Source of the DNA: DASZXJ01 sp035545895
GTDB lineage: Bacteria > Planctomycetota > Phycisphaerae > Tepidisphaerales > Tepidisphaeraceae
NCBI GenBank assembly: GCA_035545895.1
Contig: DASZXJ010000243.1
Coordinates: forward strand, 1-8,297
DNA length: 8,297 nucleotides
Direction: 5' to 3'
Made by a program: the position numbers and the translations under genes. Below the pieces are notes generated by a model, which saw nothing but the letters and a program-made list of their open reading frames with translations, made no database searches and was not told where the DNA came from. Positions 1 to 6,507 of this stretch are shown piece after piece; positions within the stretch are counted from its first letter, which is position 1, and the number at the start of each line of letters is the position of its first letter.

Positions 1-726
1 CTCAAAATGGGCCGCCGGCTGGCCATCCTTGGTCACCACGGTCCAATTATCCGGCAATAAGTCCACATCGCGGTGCCCCATGACCACCATGGGCTCAACC
101 GCCAAAGTCATGCCCGGCCTGAGCTTAAAATCACCTCGCAACTGTTCGGCCGTCACGAAATTGGCGACCTTCGGGTCTTCGTGCATGCTGCGGCCAATGC
201 CGTGGCCGACAAACTCGCGAACCACCGAAAACCCGTTGCTTTCAACGTGATGCTGCATCAATCGGGCGATGTCCGTCCATCTCCGATTCGGCTTCATGTT
301 GTTCAATGCCAAGGCAAGCGTCTGCTTGGTTACATCCAGCAGCTTTTGCAAGCCTGGCTCAATGTGTCCGACCGCGACCGTCGTGGCAGTGTCGGCACAA
401 TAACCTTCGAGCATCAGCGCCAAATCGAGCGTCACGATGTCGCCATTGCGCAGTTGGCGCTGGCCCGGAATGCCGTGCACCACTTCATCATTCACGCTGA
501 TGCATGTCTCGGCAGGAAATCCTTCGCCGGGCTTATAGGTTGGATAGTTTTTCGACAATCCAACTGCCCCGCTGATGGCCAGTTCGCGGCGGGCGATTTC
601 GTTCAGTTCGAAAGTGGTGATTCCGGCTTTTACTGCCTCGCGCATCCGCGCGAGGATGTTGCAGCCGACTTGTCCGGCACGCCGCATCATTTCAATCTCG
701 CGGCGCGTTTTAATTACGATCGGCAT
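1..726 (-). CDS. map: Methionine aminopeptidase type I, partial (3' end cut by window edge)
   Basis: Cytosolic metalloprotease that removes the initiator methionine from nascent proteins. The frame opens at an ATG at 726 (MPIVIKTRREIEMMRRAGQ) and stays open to base 1, giving 242 codons, close to the usual length of about 250-265. All five metal ligands known from the E. coli enzyme can be placed: D101 (TLDL), D112 (CADTA), H175 (GHGIG), E211 (VEPM) and E242 (AAHFE), which is the last codon in the window. H84 (VVHGIPG) and H182 (SMHEDP) match the conserved active-site histidines. There is no N-terminal zinc-finger or SEC-C extension, so this is the short bacterial class Ia form. It lies 75 bases after secY, where adk normally comes first; adk is absent. 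No strong Shine-Dalgarno is seen. Only the last few residues are missing. Identification is very secure. Confidence 0.96.
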   Translation of the reverse strand, partial: MPIVIKTRREIEMMRRAGQVGCNILARMREAVKAGITTFELNEIARRELAISGAVGLSKNYPTYKPGEGFPAETCISVNDEVVHGIPGQRQLRNGDIVTLDLALMLEGYCADTATTVAVGHIEPGLQKLLDVTKQTLALALNNMKPNRRWTDIARLMQHHVESNGFSVVREFVGHGIGRSMHEDPKVANFVTAEQLRGDFKLRPGMTLAVEPMVVMGHRDVDLLPDNWTVVTKDGQPAAHFE

Positions 727-727
727 A

Positions 728-778
728 ACTCGAATGACGAGTGATGAATGGCGAATGACAGATCGGTTCTGTCATTCG
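728..778 (-). repeat. Two tandem hairpins of a degenerate AATG-A/G-CGA repeat between secY and map
   Basis: The 75-base secY/map gap holds two perfect inverted repeats. The first has arms of 10 bp at 752-761 and 769-778 (CGAATGACAG / CTGTCATTCG) around a 7-base loop. The second has 5-bp arms at 728-732 and 738-742 (ACTCG / CGAGT) around a 5-base loop, ending two bases before the map ATG. The plus strand of 731-760 reads as repeated AATGACGA, GATGAATGG and CGAATGACA units, so the segment is built from a short degenerate repeat. Neither hairpin is followed by a T-run on the minus strand, so a rho-independent terminator is not supported. It resembles interspersed ATTCGTCATTCG-type intergenic repeats I associate with planctomycete and verrucomicrobial genomes, which is an impression only. 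Confidence 0.6.
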
Positions 779-801
779 GCGATCAACATCAAATCATTTC
801 C

Positions 802-2226
<1,425 letters not shown>

Positions 2227-2289
2227 GATGACTCGTCAATTCTAGGAACCCAGGTCAAGCGCGGAACAAGTCCGAGCCGTGCACGAGCC

Positions 2290-2865
2290 TTATCCCTCGG
2301 ACTTGGGGGCTTCGAGAGGTGCTGCTGCGGGTTCTTCCTCGGTTTTCCTGGATTTCTTCGCGGGCTGCTCACGCGGAACAAACTTCTTCTTTTCCTTGGG
2401 GAATTCGAAGGCTTCGCCCTTGCCATTCTGAGCAGTTCCCCCGGCAGCCGTGATTTTTTGATGGGCGGATTTGCTGTACCAGCCCGCGACAACAGTCAAA
2501 CGCTTTCCCATTTCGCCATTGCCCAGGATCTTCACGGGCTGTTTGTCGTCGGGAATAAGTCCCTTTTGCAACAATGCGGACTGATCCACAGTCGAGCCAT
2601 CGTCAAATGCGGAGAGATCAGAGACGTTTACAACATGGAACCGTCGTTCAAAATTCTCGTTGCTGAATCCACGAATGGGAAATCGGCGGAAAAGTTCGGT
2701 CTGGCCACCTTCATAGGTGGGCTTGATATACGTACCCACGCGAGCCTTGGAACCCTTGGTGCCTCGGCCGCAGGTCTTACCACGGCCGCTCGATTCACCG
2801 CGGCCTTTGCGACGCCGGGCCTTATGTGCCCCTGCCTTTGAGGTTACTTCATGGATCATGCTCAT
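2290..2865 (-). CDS. rplO: 50S ribosomal protein L15 with C-terminal extension
   Basis: Late-assembling large-subunit protein that binds 23S rRNA. The glycine and basic-rich N-terminal region typical of L15 is at 20-42 (GRGESSGRGK, TCGRGTKGSKAR), followed by YEGGQTELFRRFPIRGF at 51-67 and a C-terminal core ending near ITAAGGT at 138-144. Bacterial L15 normally stops about there (E. coli 144 residues). Here a further 47 residues follow, first lysine-rich (FPKEKKKFVPREQPAKKSRK) and then acidic and alanine/proline-rich (TEEEPAAAPLEAPKSEG). ATG codons at 2865 and 2859 are both possible starts (MSMIHEV or MIHEV); 2865 is given here. The gene directly follows rpsE after an 85-base gap, because rpmD (L30), which usually lies between them, is absent. 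The stop is TAA. Confidence 0.97.
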   Translation of the reverse strand: MSMIHEVTSKAGAHKARRRKGRGESSGRGKTCGRGTKGSKARVGTYIKPTYEGGQTELFRRFPIRGFSNENFERRFHVVNVSDLSAFDDGSTVDQSALLQKGLIPDDKQPVKILGNGEMGKRLTVVAGWYSKSAHQKITAAGGTAQNGKGEAFEFPKEKKKFVPREQPAKKSRKTEEEPAAAPLEAPKSEG

Positions 2866-2950
2866 AATTCAACTTCAGATGTCAGAAGACAAGTTGCAGA
2901 GTACGACACAATTCAGAGTCTGCCGCTGGTCTTAATCCCTCTGACCTTAT
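2866..2950 (-). other. rpsE/rplO spacer with a weak hairpin; rpmD absent
   Basis: At 85 bases this is the longest gene-free gap in the window. It is too short for L30 (about 60 codons), and no L30-like frame is readable in it. One imperfect hairpin can be drawn in the minus-strand RNA. Its outer 6-bp arms are at 2870-2875 and 2891-2896 (CAACTT / AAGTTG), with a 3-bp inner GUC/GAC stem, ending 4 bases before the rplO ATG. I see no convincing promoter or terminator here. Confidence 0.4.
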
Positions 2951-3640
2951 TTACGCTGTCACTAATTCTCCGGCTCCCTTGGCCAGCTTCACGCCGCGAA
3001 TCTGTTCCACCTGTTCGCGATTTTGAAGCTGCTGAAGCGCGGCAATGGTCGCCTTGACCAGATTTTTCGCGCTGGTTGAACCGTATGCTTTAGTCAGGAT
3101 GTCGGTAATGCCCGCGAGTTCGACAACCGGGCGGACACTTTTACCTGCCGTGACGCCCGTACCCGGTCGGGCGGGCACAAGGACCACGCTGCTGGCACCG
3201 CTGGTGCCTTTCACCGTGTGCGGAATCGTGCCGCCTTTGAGATTGACCTTAAAGAGCGTCTTGCGTGCGTCCTTGGTGGCCTTTTCGACGGCGTTGGGCA
3301 CTTCGTTGGCCTTGCCGTATCCAATGCCGACATTGCCATGACGATCGCCGGCGACGACCAAAGCGCCGAAGCTGAACGTTCGACCGCCCTTGACAACCTT
3401 GGCGCAGCGATAGATTCGAACGACGGACGATTCGATGCCGCCTTCGTCGGGAGCTCGTTCATCGCGACGGCCCCGCCCGCCGCCCTGACGGCCACCACCG
3501 CCGCCGCGGCCACGTCGGCGCTCGCCGCCTTGTCCCTGGCCCTGCTGCTGACCTTGCGCTGAAGCCTGAGCTTCCGGTCCGGCTGCTGGAGCACTCTGCG
3601 GCTCATTCTTTGGTTCGGATGCTTGATTTTCCTGAGTCAT
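2951..3640 (-). CDS. rpsE: 30S ribosomal protein S5 with long low-complexity N-terminus
   Basis: Small-subunit protein at the mRNA entry side and the decoding-fidelity region. The conserved core starts near residue 69 (IESSVVRIYRCAKVVKGG) and contains the S5 double-stranded-RNA-binding-like domain (RTFSFGALVVAGDRHGNVG at 87-105, GYGKANEVPNAVEKA at 108-122). The C-terminal domain has TGVTAGKSVRPVVELAGI at 161-178 and TKAYGSTSAKNLVKAT at 183-198. The product is 229 residues, against about 166 in E. coli. The excess is a 68-residue leader: glutamine/alanine/proline-rich at 1-30, then GQ repeats, then Arg-Gly runs (RRRGRGGGGG, RQGGGRGRR). No other in-frame ATG occurs before the core, so the ATG at 3640 is most likely genuine. 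The stop is TAA. The gene follows rplR across a 46-base gap that contains a GC hairpin. Confidence 0.97.
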   Translation of the reverse strand: MTQENQASEPKNEPQSAPAAGPEAQASAQGQQQGQGQGGERRRGRGGGGGRQGGGRGRRDERAPDEGGIESSVVRIYRCAKVVKGGRTFSFGALVVAGDRHGNVGIGYGKANEVPNAVEKATKDARKTLFKVNLKGGTIPHTVKGTSGASSVVLVPARPGTGVTAGKSVRPVVELAGITDILTKAYGSTSAKNLVKATIAALQQLQNREQVEQIRGVKLAKGAGELVTA

Positions 3641-3650
3641 AATTCACATG

Positions 3651-3668
3651 CGGCCCTTTTAAGGACCG
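3651..3668 (-). repeat. GC hairpin in rplR/rpsE gap, possible decayed copy of the shared element
   Basis: In minus-strand RNA, CGGUCCU pairs with AGGGCCG around a UAAA loop. This gives seven pairs, one of them U-G, which would be a mismatch on the opposite strand. The arm sequence CGGTCC / GGGCCG matches the rpmC/rpsQ element core, and the flanks (GTTAATTGA before, CATGTGAAT after) loosely match its GTTTAGC and ATGTTGAG flanks. The hairpin lies 10 bases before the rpsE ATG. Membership of the same repeat family is tentative. Confidence 0.4.
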
Positions 3669-3686
3669 TCAATTAACGTCGAAAGA

Positions 3687-4058
3687 TCAGAACTTGAGAC
3701 CCGCTTCACGCGCCGCGTCCGCCAATGCCTTGACCCGGCCATGGTACATGCGGCCGCCGCGATCAAACGCAACCATTGTCACGCCCGCCGCCTTGGCTTT
3801 ATTCGCAATCGCCTTGCCGACTGCTTTCGCAGCGGCAATGTTTCCGCCGTTTTTCAGATCGCCTCGAACGTCTTCCTGCACGCTCGAAGCCGACGCGAGG
3901 GTCAGTCCCTGGTAGTCGTCGATGACCTGAGCGTAAATATGCTTGTCAGAACGGAACACGCTAAGGCGAGGGCGCTCGGCGCTGCCGAATAATCCCTTGC
4001 GAATGCTCCAGCGCCGCCGCTCGAGCTGCACCTGCTTGATTTTATTCTTGTCTGCCAT
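3687..4058 (-). CDS. rplR: 50S ribosomal protein L18
   Basis: Large-subunit protein that binds 5S rRNA and, with L5, docks it in the central protuberance. The 123-residue product (E. coli 117) has the basic N-terminus ending WSIRKGLFGS, then RPRLSVFRSDKHIYAQVIDD at 29-48. The conserved C-terminal half is AAAKAVGKAIANKAKAAGV at 75-93 and FDRGGRMYHGRVKALADAA at 98-116, ending GLKF. I chose the ATG at 4058 (MADKNKIKQ). A TTG four codons upstream is in frame but has no better ribosome binding context. The stop is TGA. The gene follows rplF after 40 bases that contain one copy of the repeated hairpin element. Confidence 0.97.
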   Translation of the reverse strand: MADKNKIKQVQLERRRWSIRKGLFGSAERPRLSVFRSDKHIYAQVIDDYQGLTLASASSVQEDVRGDLKNGGNIAAAKAVGKAIANKAKAAGVTMVAFDRGGRMYHGRVKALADAAREAGLKF

Positions 4059-4065
4059 TGCTCGA

Positions 4066-4097
4066 CTCAACCCGGCCTCAGAGGGCCGGAGCTAAAC
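4066..4097 (-). repeat. Intergenic hairpin element, copy B (rplF/rplR gap)
   Basis: The minus-strand order is GTTTAGC, one base, the arm CCGGCC, a short loop, the arm GGCCGG, then GTTGAG. The 6-bp GC stem occupies 4072-4077 and 4084-4089. It starts just after the rplF stop and ends 7 bases before the rplR ATG. The same blocks in the same order, with nearly the same spacing, occur at 7301-7333 in the rpmC/rpsQ gap: GTTTAGC, CCGGYCC, GGCCGG and GTTGAG are shared. Two such copies in unrelated gaps are hard to explain by chance. Confidence 0.7.
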
Positions 4098-4098
4098 C

Positions 4099-4656
4099 TT
4101 ACTTCGCTGCACCCGTCCCGGCGAACGCCTTGCCAGGCTTGATCTTGACTTGTTCGCCTTCATAGCGAATACCCTTGCCCTTGTACGGCTCGGGCTTGCG
4201 AATCTTACGCACGGAAGCGGCGAAATCGCCGACCGCCTGCTTGTCCGCACCGCTCACATGAATTTTCGTTGTCCCCTCCAGAGCCACTGCAACATTGGGA
4301 GGCACGGCAACGCTAACCGTATTGGCGAAACCGACTGCCAGGACGAGTGTTTTTCCCTTCATTTCCGCTTTGTAACCGACGCCCTGAATTTCGAGGGTCT
4401 TCTTGTATCCCGTTACGACGCCTTCGATCATGTTGGCGAGCAAGGCACGGGTCAGGCCGTGCAGCGCCTTGCTCTGCTTTTCGTCGTCGGGCCGGGTAAC
4501 GATGAGCTCTTTCTTCTGGTCATCCATCTTCACGGTGATGGCTGGATGAACCTTGAGTTCAAGCTTGCCCTTGGGTCCCTCGACTTTGATCAGACGATCA
4601 GCAACGGTGACCTTCGCAGCACCAACGGGAACGGGTTTTTTTCCTATGCGACTCAT
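4099..4656 (-). CDS. rplF: 50S ribosomal protein L6
   Basis: Large-subunit protein near the factor-binding (sarcin-ricin) region and the L7/L12 stalk base. The 185-residue product (E. coli 177) opens MSRIGKKPVPVGAAKVTV and has two L6 domain repeats, about 1-82 and 83-175. The bacterial L6 signature PEPYKGKGIRY is at 155-165, and KTLEIQGVGYKAEMKGKTL at 86-104 is also typical. The frame extends 21 codons further upstream through the rpsH gap, but the ATG at 4656 matches the family start and is preceded by a modest AGG. The tail KAFAGTGAAK is slightly longer than usual. The stop is TAA. It lies between rpsH and rplR as in the standard spc order. Confidence 0.98.
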   Translation of the reverse strand: MSRIGKKPVPVGAAKVTVADRLIKVEGPKGKLELKVHPAITVKMDDQKKELIVTRPDDEKQSKALHGLTRALLANMIEGVVTGYKKTLEIQGVGYKAEMKGKTLVLAVGFANTVSVAVPPNVAVALEGTTKIHVSGADKQAVGDFAASVRKIRKPEPYKGKGIRYEGEQVKIKPGKAFAGTGAAK

Positions 4657-4677
4657 GGGATACCTGTCATTCTCTAC

Positions 4678-4707
4678 TTGCCGCAGGTCACGAAAGACCG
4701 CTGGCAA
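4678..4707 (-). promoter_or_regulatory. Candidate mRNA stem-loop in rpsH/rplF gap
   Basis: The 66-base gap between the rpsH stop and the rplF ATG contains a two-part stem in the minus-strand RNA. UUGCC pairs with GGCAA (outer, 5 bp), then a symmetric 3x3 internal loop, then GGUC pairs with GACC (4 bp) capped by UUUCGU. It ends 21 bases before the rplF start. No T-run follows it on the minus strand. A role in coupling or autoregulation is a guess from position and shape. Confidence 0.4.
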
Positions 4708-4722
4708 AAACGAGCTCAATCG

Positions 4723-5121
4723 CTAGCTCACCACGCACAGCAGTTCGCCGCCGACGTTTTCCTCGCGGGCCTTGCGATCACTCATCACGCCTTTGCTCGT
4801 GCTGATCACGACGATGCCCATGCCGTTGAGCACCTTGGGCAAATCGCCGACCTTGCGGTAAACGCGGCAGCCGGGCTTGGACTGACGATCAATCAGGTGA
4901 ATCACCTTTTGACCGCTCGTGGAATATTTCAACTTGATGCGGATCTGACCCTGCTGGGCATCATCGATGGTATCAAATTCCTCGATGTAGCCTTCATCCT
5001 TCAATACCTGGGCGATACCCGTACAAATCTTGCTCTTGGGGATCAGCACAAGTCTCCGACCAACGCGATTTGCGTTGCGGATTCGGGTCAACATGTCCGC
5101 GATGGGGTCTTGATTATTCAT
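4723..5121 (-). CDS. rpsH: 30S ribosomal protein S8
   Basis: Primary 16S rRNA-binding protein of the small-subunit platform. In E. coli it is also the translational repressor of the spc operon. The 132-residue product (E. coli 130) opens MNNQDPIADMLTRIRNANRV. It carries the S8 C-terminal signature STSKGVMSDRKAR at 107-119 followed by GGELLCVV at 124-131. Start ATG at 5121; stop TAG. It begins 19 bases after the rpsN stop, with only a weak AAGAG upstream. All family landmarks are intact, so rRNA binding is expected. Whether it also regulates this operon is open, because the E. coli-type target region between rplX and rplE is reduced to 4 bases here. Confidence 0.98.
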   Translation of the reverse strand: MNNQDPIADMLTRIRNANRVGRRLVLIPKSKICTGIAQVLKDEGYIEEFDTIDDAQQGQIRIKLKYSTSGQKVIHLIDRQSKPGCRVYRKVGDLPKVLNGMGIVVISTSKGVMSDRKAREENVGGELLCVVS

Positions 5122-5140
5122 TGCTACTCTTACTGGACAA

Positions 5141-5410
5141 TTACCAGCTTGCCTTCTTCAAACCCGGAATCTTGCCGGCCAAAGCCAACTCGCGAAGCAT
5201 AATTCGGGAAACCTTGAACTTACGAAGCACAGCGCGACCTCGTCCCGTGAGCTGACAACGATTGTGCGAACGAGTCGGGCTTGAATCCCGAGGCAGCTTC
5301 GCCAGCGCCGCGTAATTCTTTTCCTTCTTCAGACGCCGACGCTCCTCGGCATATCGCTGCACGAGTTCTTCTCGCCTCTTCTGCTTGCTAATCCAGGCCT
5401 TTGTCGCCAT
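5141..5410 (-). CDS. rpsN: 30S ribosomal protein S14, zinc-free (C-minus) short form
   Basis: Small-subunit head protein contacting 16S rRNA. The 89-residue product ends with the classic S14 block: RCQLTGRGRAVLRKFKVSRI at 51-70, then LRELALAGKIPGLKKASW. There is a single cysteine (C52), so the CXXC...CXXC zinc ribbon of the C-plus form (about 61 residues) is absent. Length and layout match the 89-residue zinc-independent S14 known as the alternative paralogue in Bacillus. Here it occupies the standard spc position as the main gene. Its ATG shares one base with the rplE stop (TAATG), which suggests translational coupling, and AAGAAGG lies at a usable distance upstream. The stop is TAA. Confidence 0.97.
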   Translation of the reverse strand: MATKAWISKQKRREELVQRYAEERRRLKKEKNYAALAKLPRDSSPTRSHNRCQLTGRGRAVLRKFKVSRIMLRELALAGKIPGLKKASW

Positions 5411-6117
5411 TACTTGCCTTCTTTCTTGGCATCTTCACGGAACGGAAATCCAAAACCTTTAAGCAGCTCGCGGCCCTCTTCGACCGAGCCCGCGGTCGTC
5501 ACCATCGTGATGTTCATACCCTGCTGAAACGTCACAGCGGCGGCATCCACTTCGGGGAAAACCGTCTGCTCGGTAAATCCGAAATTGTAATTGCCACCTT
5601 TATCAAACCCGTTGGGCGCCAAGCCTCGGAAGTCTTTCACGCGCGGAATCGCCAGCGAAATCAGGCGATCGAGAAATTCAAACATTCTCGCTCCACGTAA
5701 TGTGACTTTGAGCCCGGTTTCCATCCCTTCGCGAACTTTGAAATTCGCGACGCTCTTCTTTGCCTTGCAGCGCACGGGACGCTGGCCGGCGATCACCGAC
5801 AATTCCTTTTCAGCCTGTTCCAGCTTGCCCTTTTCGCCACCGGTGACAGCTTTGCCCAATCCCATGGAAATCACAATTTTTTCCAAGCGAGGAACGGCCA
5901 ACGCGTTTTTGTAGCCGAACTTCTGCTTGAGTCCCGGCACGACGTGGTCACGATAATGACCGATCAGTCGCGGCGGCGGAGCAGGAGTAGACGGCGCGGA
6001 ATCGTCGCTGGTCTCTTCGACCTGGGCAGATTTCTGTTTCTGCTTGGCTGCCTTCTTTGCCGCGATTTCCTCGGCGGAGGGCTTACCGCTCTTCTTTTCT
6101 TTATCTTTCTCTGCCAT
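5410..6117 (-). CDS. rplE: 50S ribosomal protein L5 with N-terminal extension
   Basis: Central-protuberance protein that binds 5S rRNA together with L18 and contacts the P-site tRNA. The conserved body starts near residue 50 (RLIGHYRDHVVPGLKQKFGY) and includes LEKIVISMGLGKAV at 78-91. The L5 signature LSVIAGQRPVRCKAKKS is at 106-122, then FRGLAPNGFDKGGNYNFGFT at 163-182 and the usual FPFRE end. Total length is 235, against about 179 in E. coli. The excess is a 49-residue leader rich in Lys/Ala/Glu, then Ser/Pro (KKAAKQKQKS, then SAPSTPAPPP). The ATG at 6117 (MAEKDKEKK) is chosen: it sits 4 bases after the rplX stop with AAGG in the stop/spacer. The frame runs further upstream only by overlapping rplX. 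The stop TAA overlaps the rpsN start. Confidence 0.97.
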   Translation of the reverse strand: MAEKDKEKKSGKPSAEEIAAKKAAKQKQKSAQVEETSDDSAPSTPAPPPRLIGHYRDHVVPGLKQKFGYKNALAVPRLEKIVISMGLGKAVTGGEKGKLEQAEKELSVIAGQRPVRCKAKKSVANFKVREGMETGLKVTLRGARMFEFLDRLISLAIPRVKDFRGLAPNGFDKGGNYNFGFTEQTVFPEVDAAAVTFQQGMNITMVTTAGSVEEGRELLKGFGFPFREDAKKEGK

Positions 6118-6121
6118 AGCC

Positions 6122-6451
6122 TTACTTCTTTCCTGTCGGACCCAAATCGGTTCCGCTGCCAACTGCAATGCGATGCTTGCGACCATCACGCATGCCAAAC
6201 TTCACGCGCGTGCCCTTGCCGTTTGAAGGATCAAGGGGCATCACGTTGCTCAATTGGATGGGAGCATCCTTCTGAATGCGTCCGCCCTGCGGATATCGCT
6301 GCGACGGACGCACGTGCTTCCAGACTCGATTGATTCCTTCAACGACCACACGGTTATTCTGAGGAATCACTCGCAACACGCGACCGGTTTTACCCTTGTC
6401 CGCACCGGTGATTACCATGACCTGGTCGCCGGATTTAATGTGTCTAGCCAT
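6122..6451 (-). CDS. rplX: 50S ribosomal protein L24
   Basis: Assembly-initiator protein of the large subunit, bound near the peptide exit tunnel. From the ATG at 6451 it is 109 residues (E. coli 104): MARHIKSGDQVMVITGADKG, with the KOW motif over about 6-32, then VEGINRVWKHVRP at 37-49 and GGRIQKDAPIQLSNVM at 56-71. The start is the least certain in the window. In-frame alternatives are ATG at 6469 (MKTATIMARH), ATG at 6487 in a hairpin loop, and a GTG at 6511 overlapping the rplN stop as GTGA. The MARHIK start fits the family best, although no Shine-Dalgarno is visible near it. The stop TAA is followed by only 4 bases before rplE. Confidence 0.95.
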   Translation of the reverse strand: MARHIKSGDQVMVITGADKGKTGRVLRVIPQNNRVVVEGINRVWKHVRPSQRYPQGGRIQKDAPIQLSNVMPLDPSNGKGTRVKFGMRDGRKHRIAVGSGTDLGPTGKK

Positions 6452-6471
6452 AATAGTTGCCGTTTTCATCT

Positions 6472-6502
6472 GCCGGCAGTCAGCCATCAGCTGACCGCCA
6501 AC
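6472..6502 (-). promoter_or_regulatory. Strong 13-bp stem-loop in rplN/rplX gap
   Basis: In minus-strand RNA, bases 6502-6490 pair without interruption with 6484-6472: ten Watson-Crick and three G-U pairs, closed by the 5-base loop UGAUG. The same stretch on the plus strand would have three A-C mismatches, so the structure belongs to the operon mRNA. It begins 5 bases after the rplN stop codon, behind an A-run, and ends 20 bases before the preferred rplX ATG. Two alternative in-frame rplX ATG codons lie in or just after it. It could control rplX translation, bind a ribosomal protein, or be a processing site; function is not shown. Confidence 0.6.
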
Positions 6503-6507
6503 TTTTT

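Noticed and set aside
73..744. 223-codon plus-strand open frame
   Set aside because: It is antisense to map, whose translation carries all metal-binding residues on the minus strand.
752..778. Hairpin after secY as a transcription terminator
   Set aside because: No T-run follows on the minus strand and map continues in the same direction.
2227..2289. The rplO/secY gap as another copy of the hairpin element
   Set aside because: It contains GGCTC direct repeats and a CGTGCACG palindrome but lacks the GTTTAGC, CCGGYCC and GTTGAG blocks.
4150..5202. 350-codon open frame on the plus strand across rplF, rpsH and part of rpsN
   Set aside because: It is fully antisense to three conserved genes in correct order, has no recognisable family features, and arises from GC-rich codon use.
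6118..6198. Longer rplE start reaching into rplX
   Set aside because: The extra residues come from sequence coding for the L24 C-terminus, and the ATG at 6117 is well placed 4 bases after the rplX stop.
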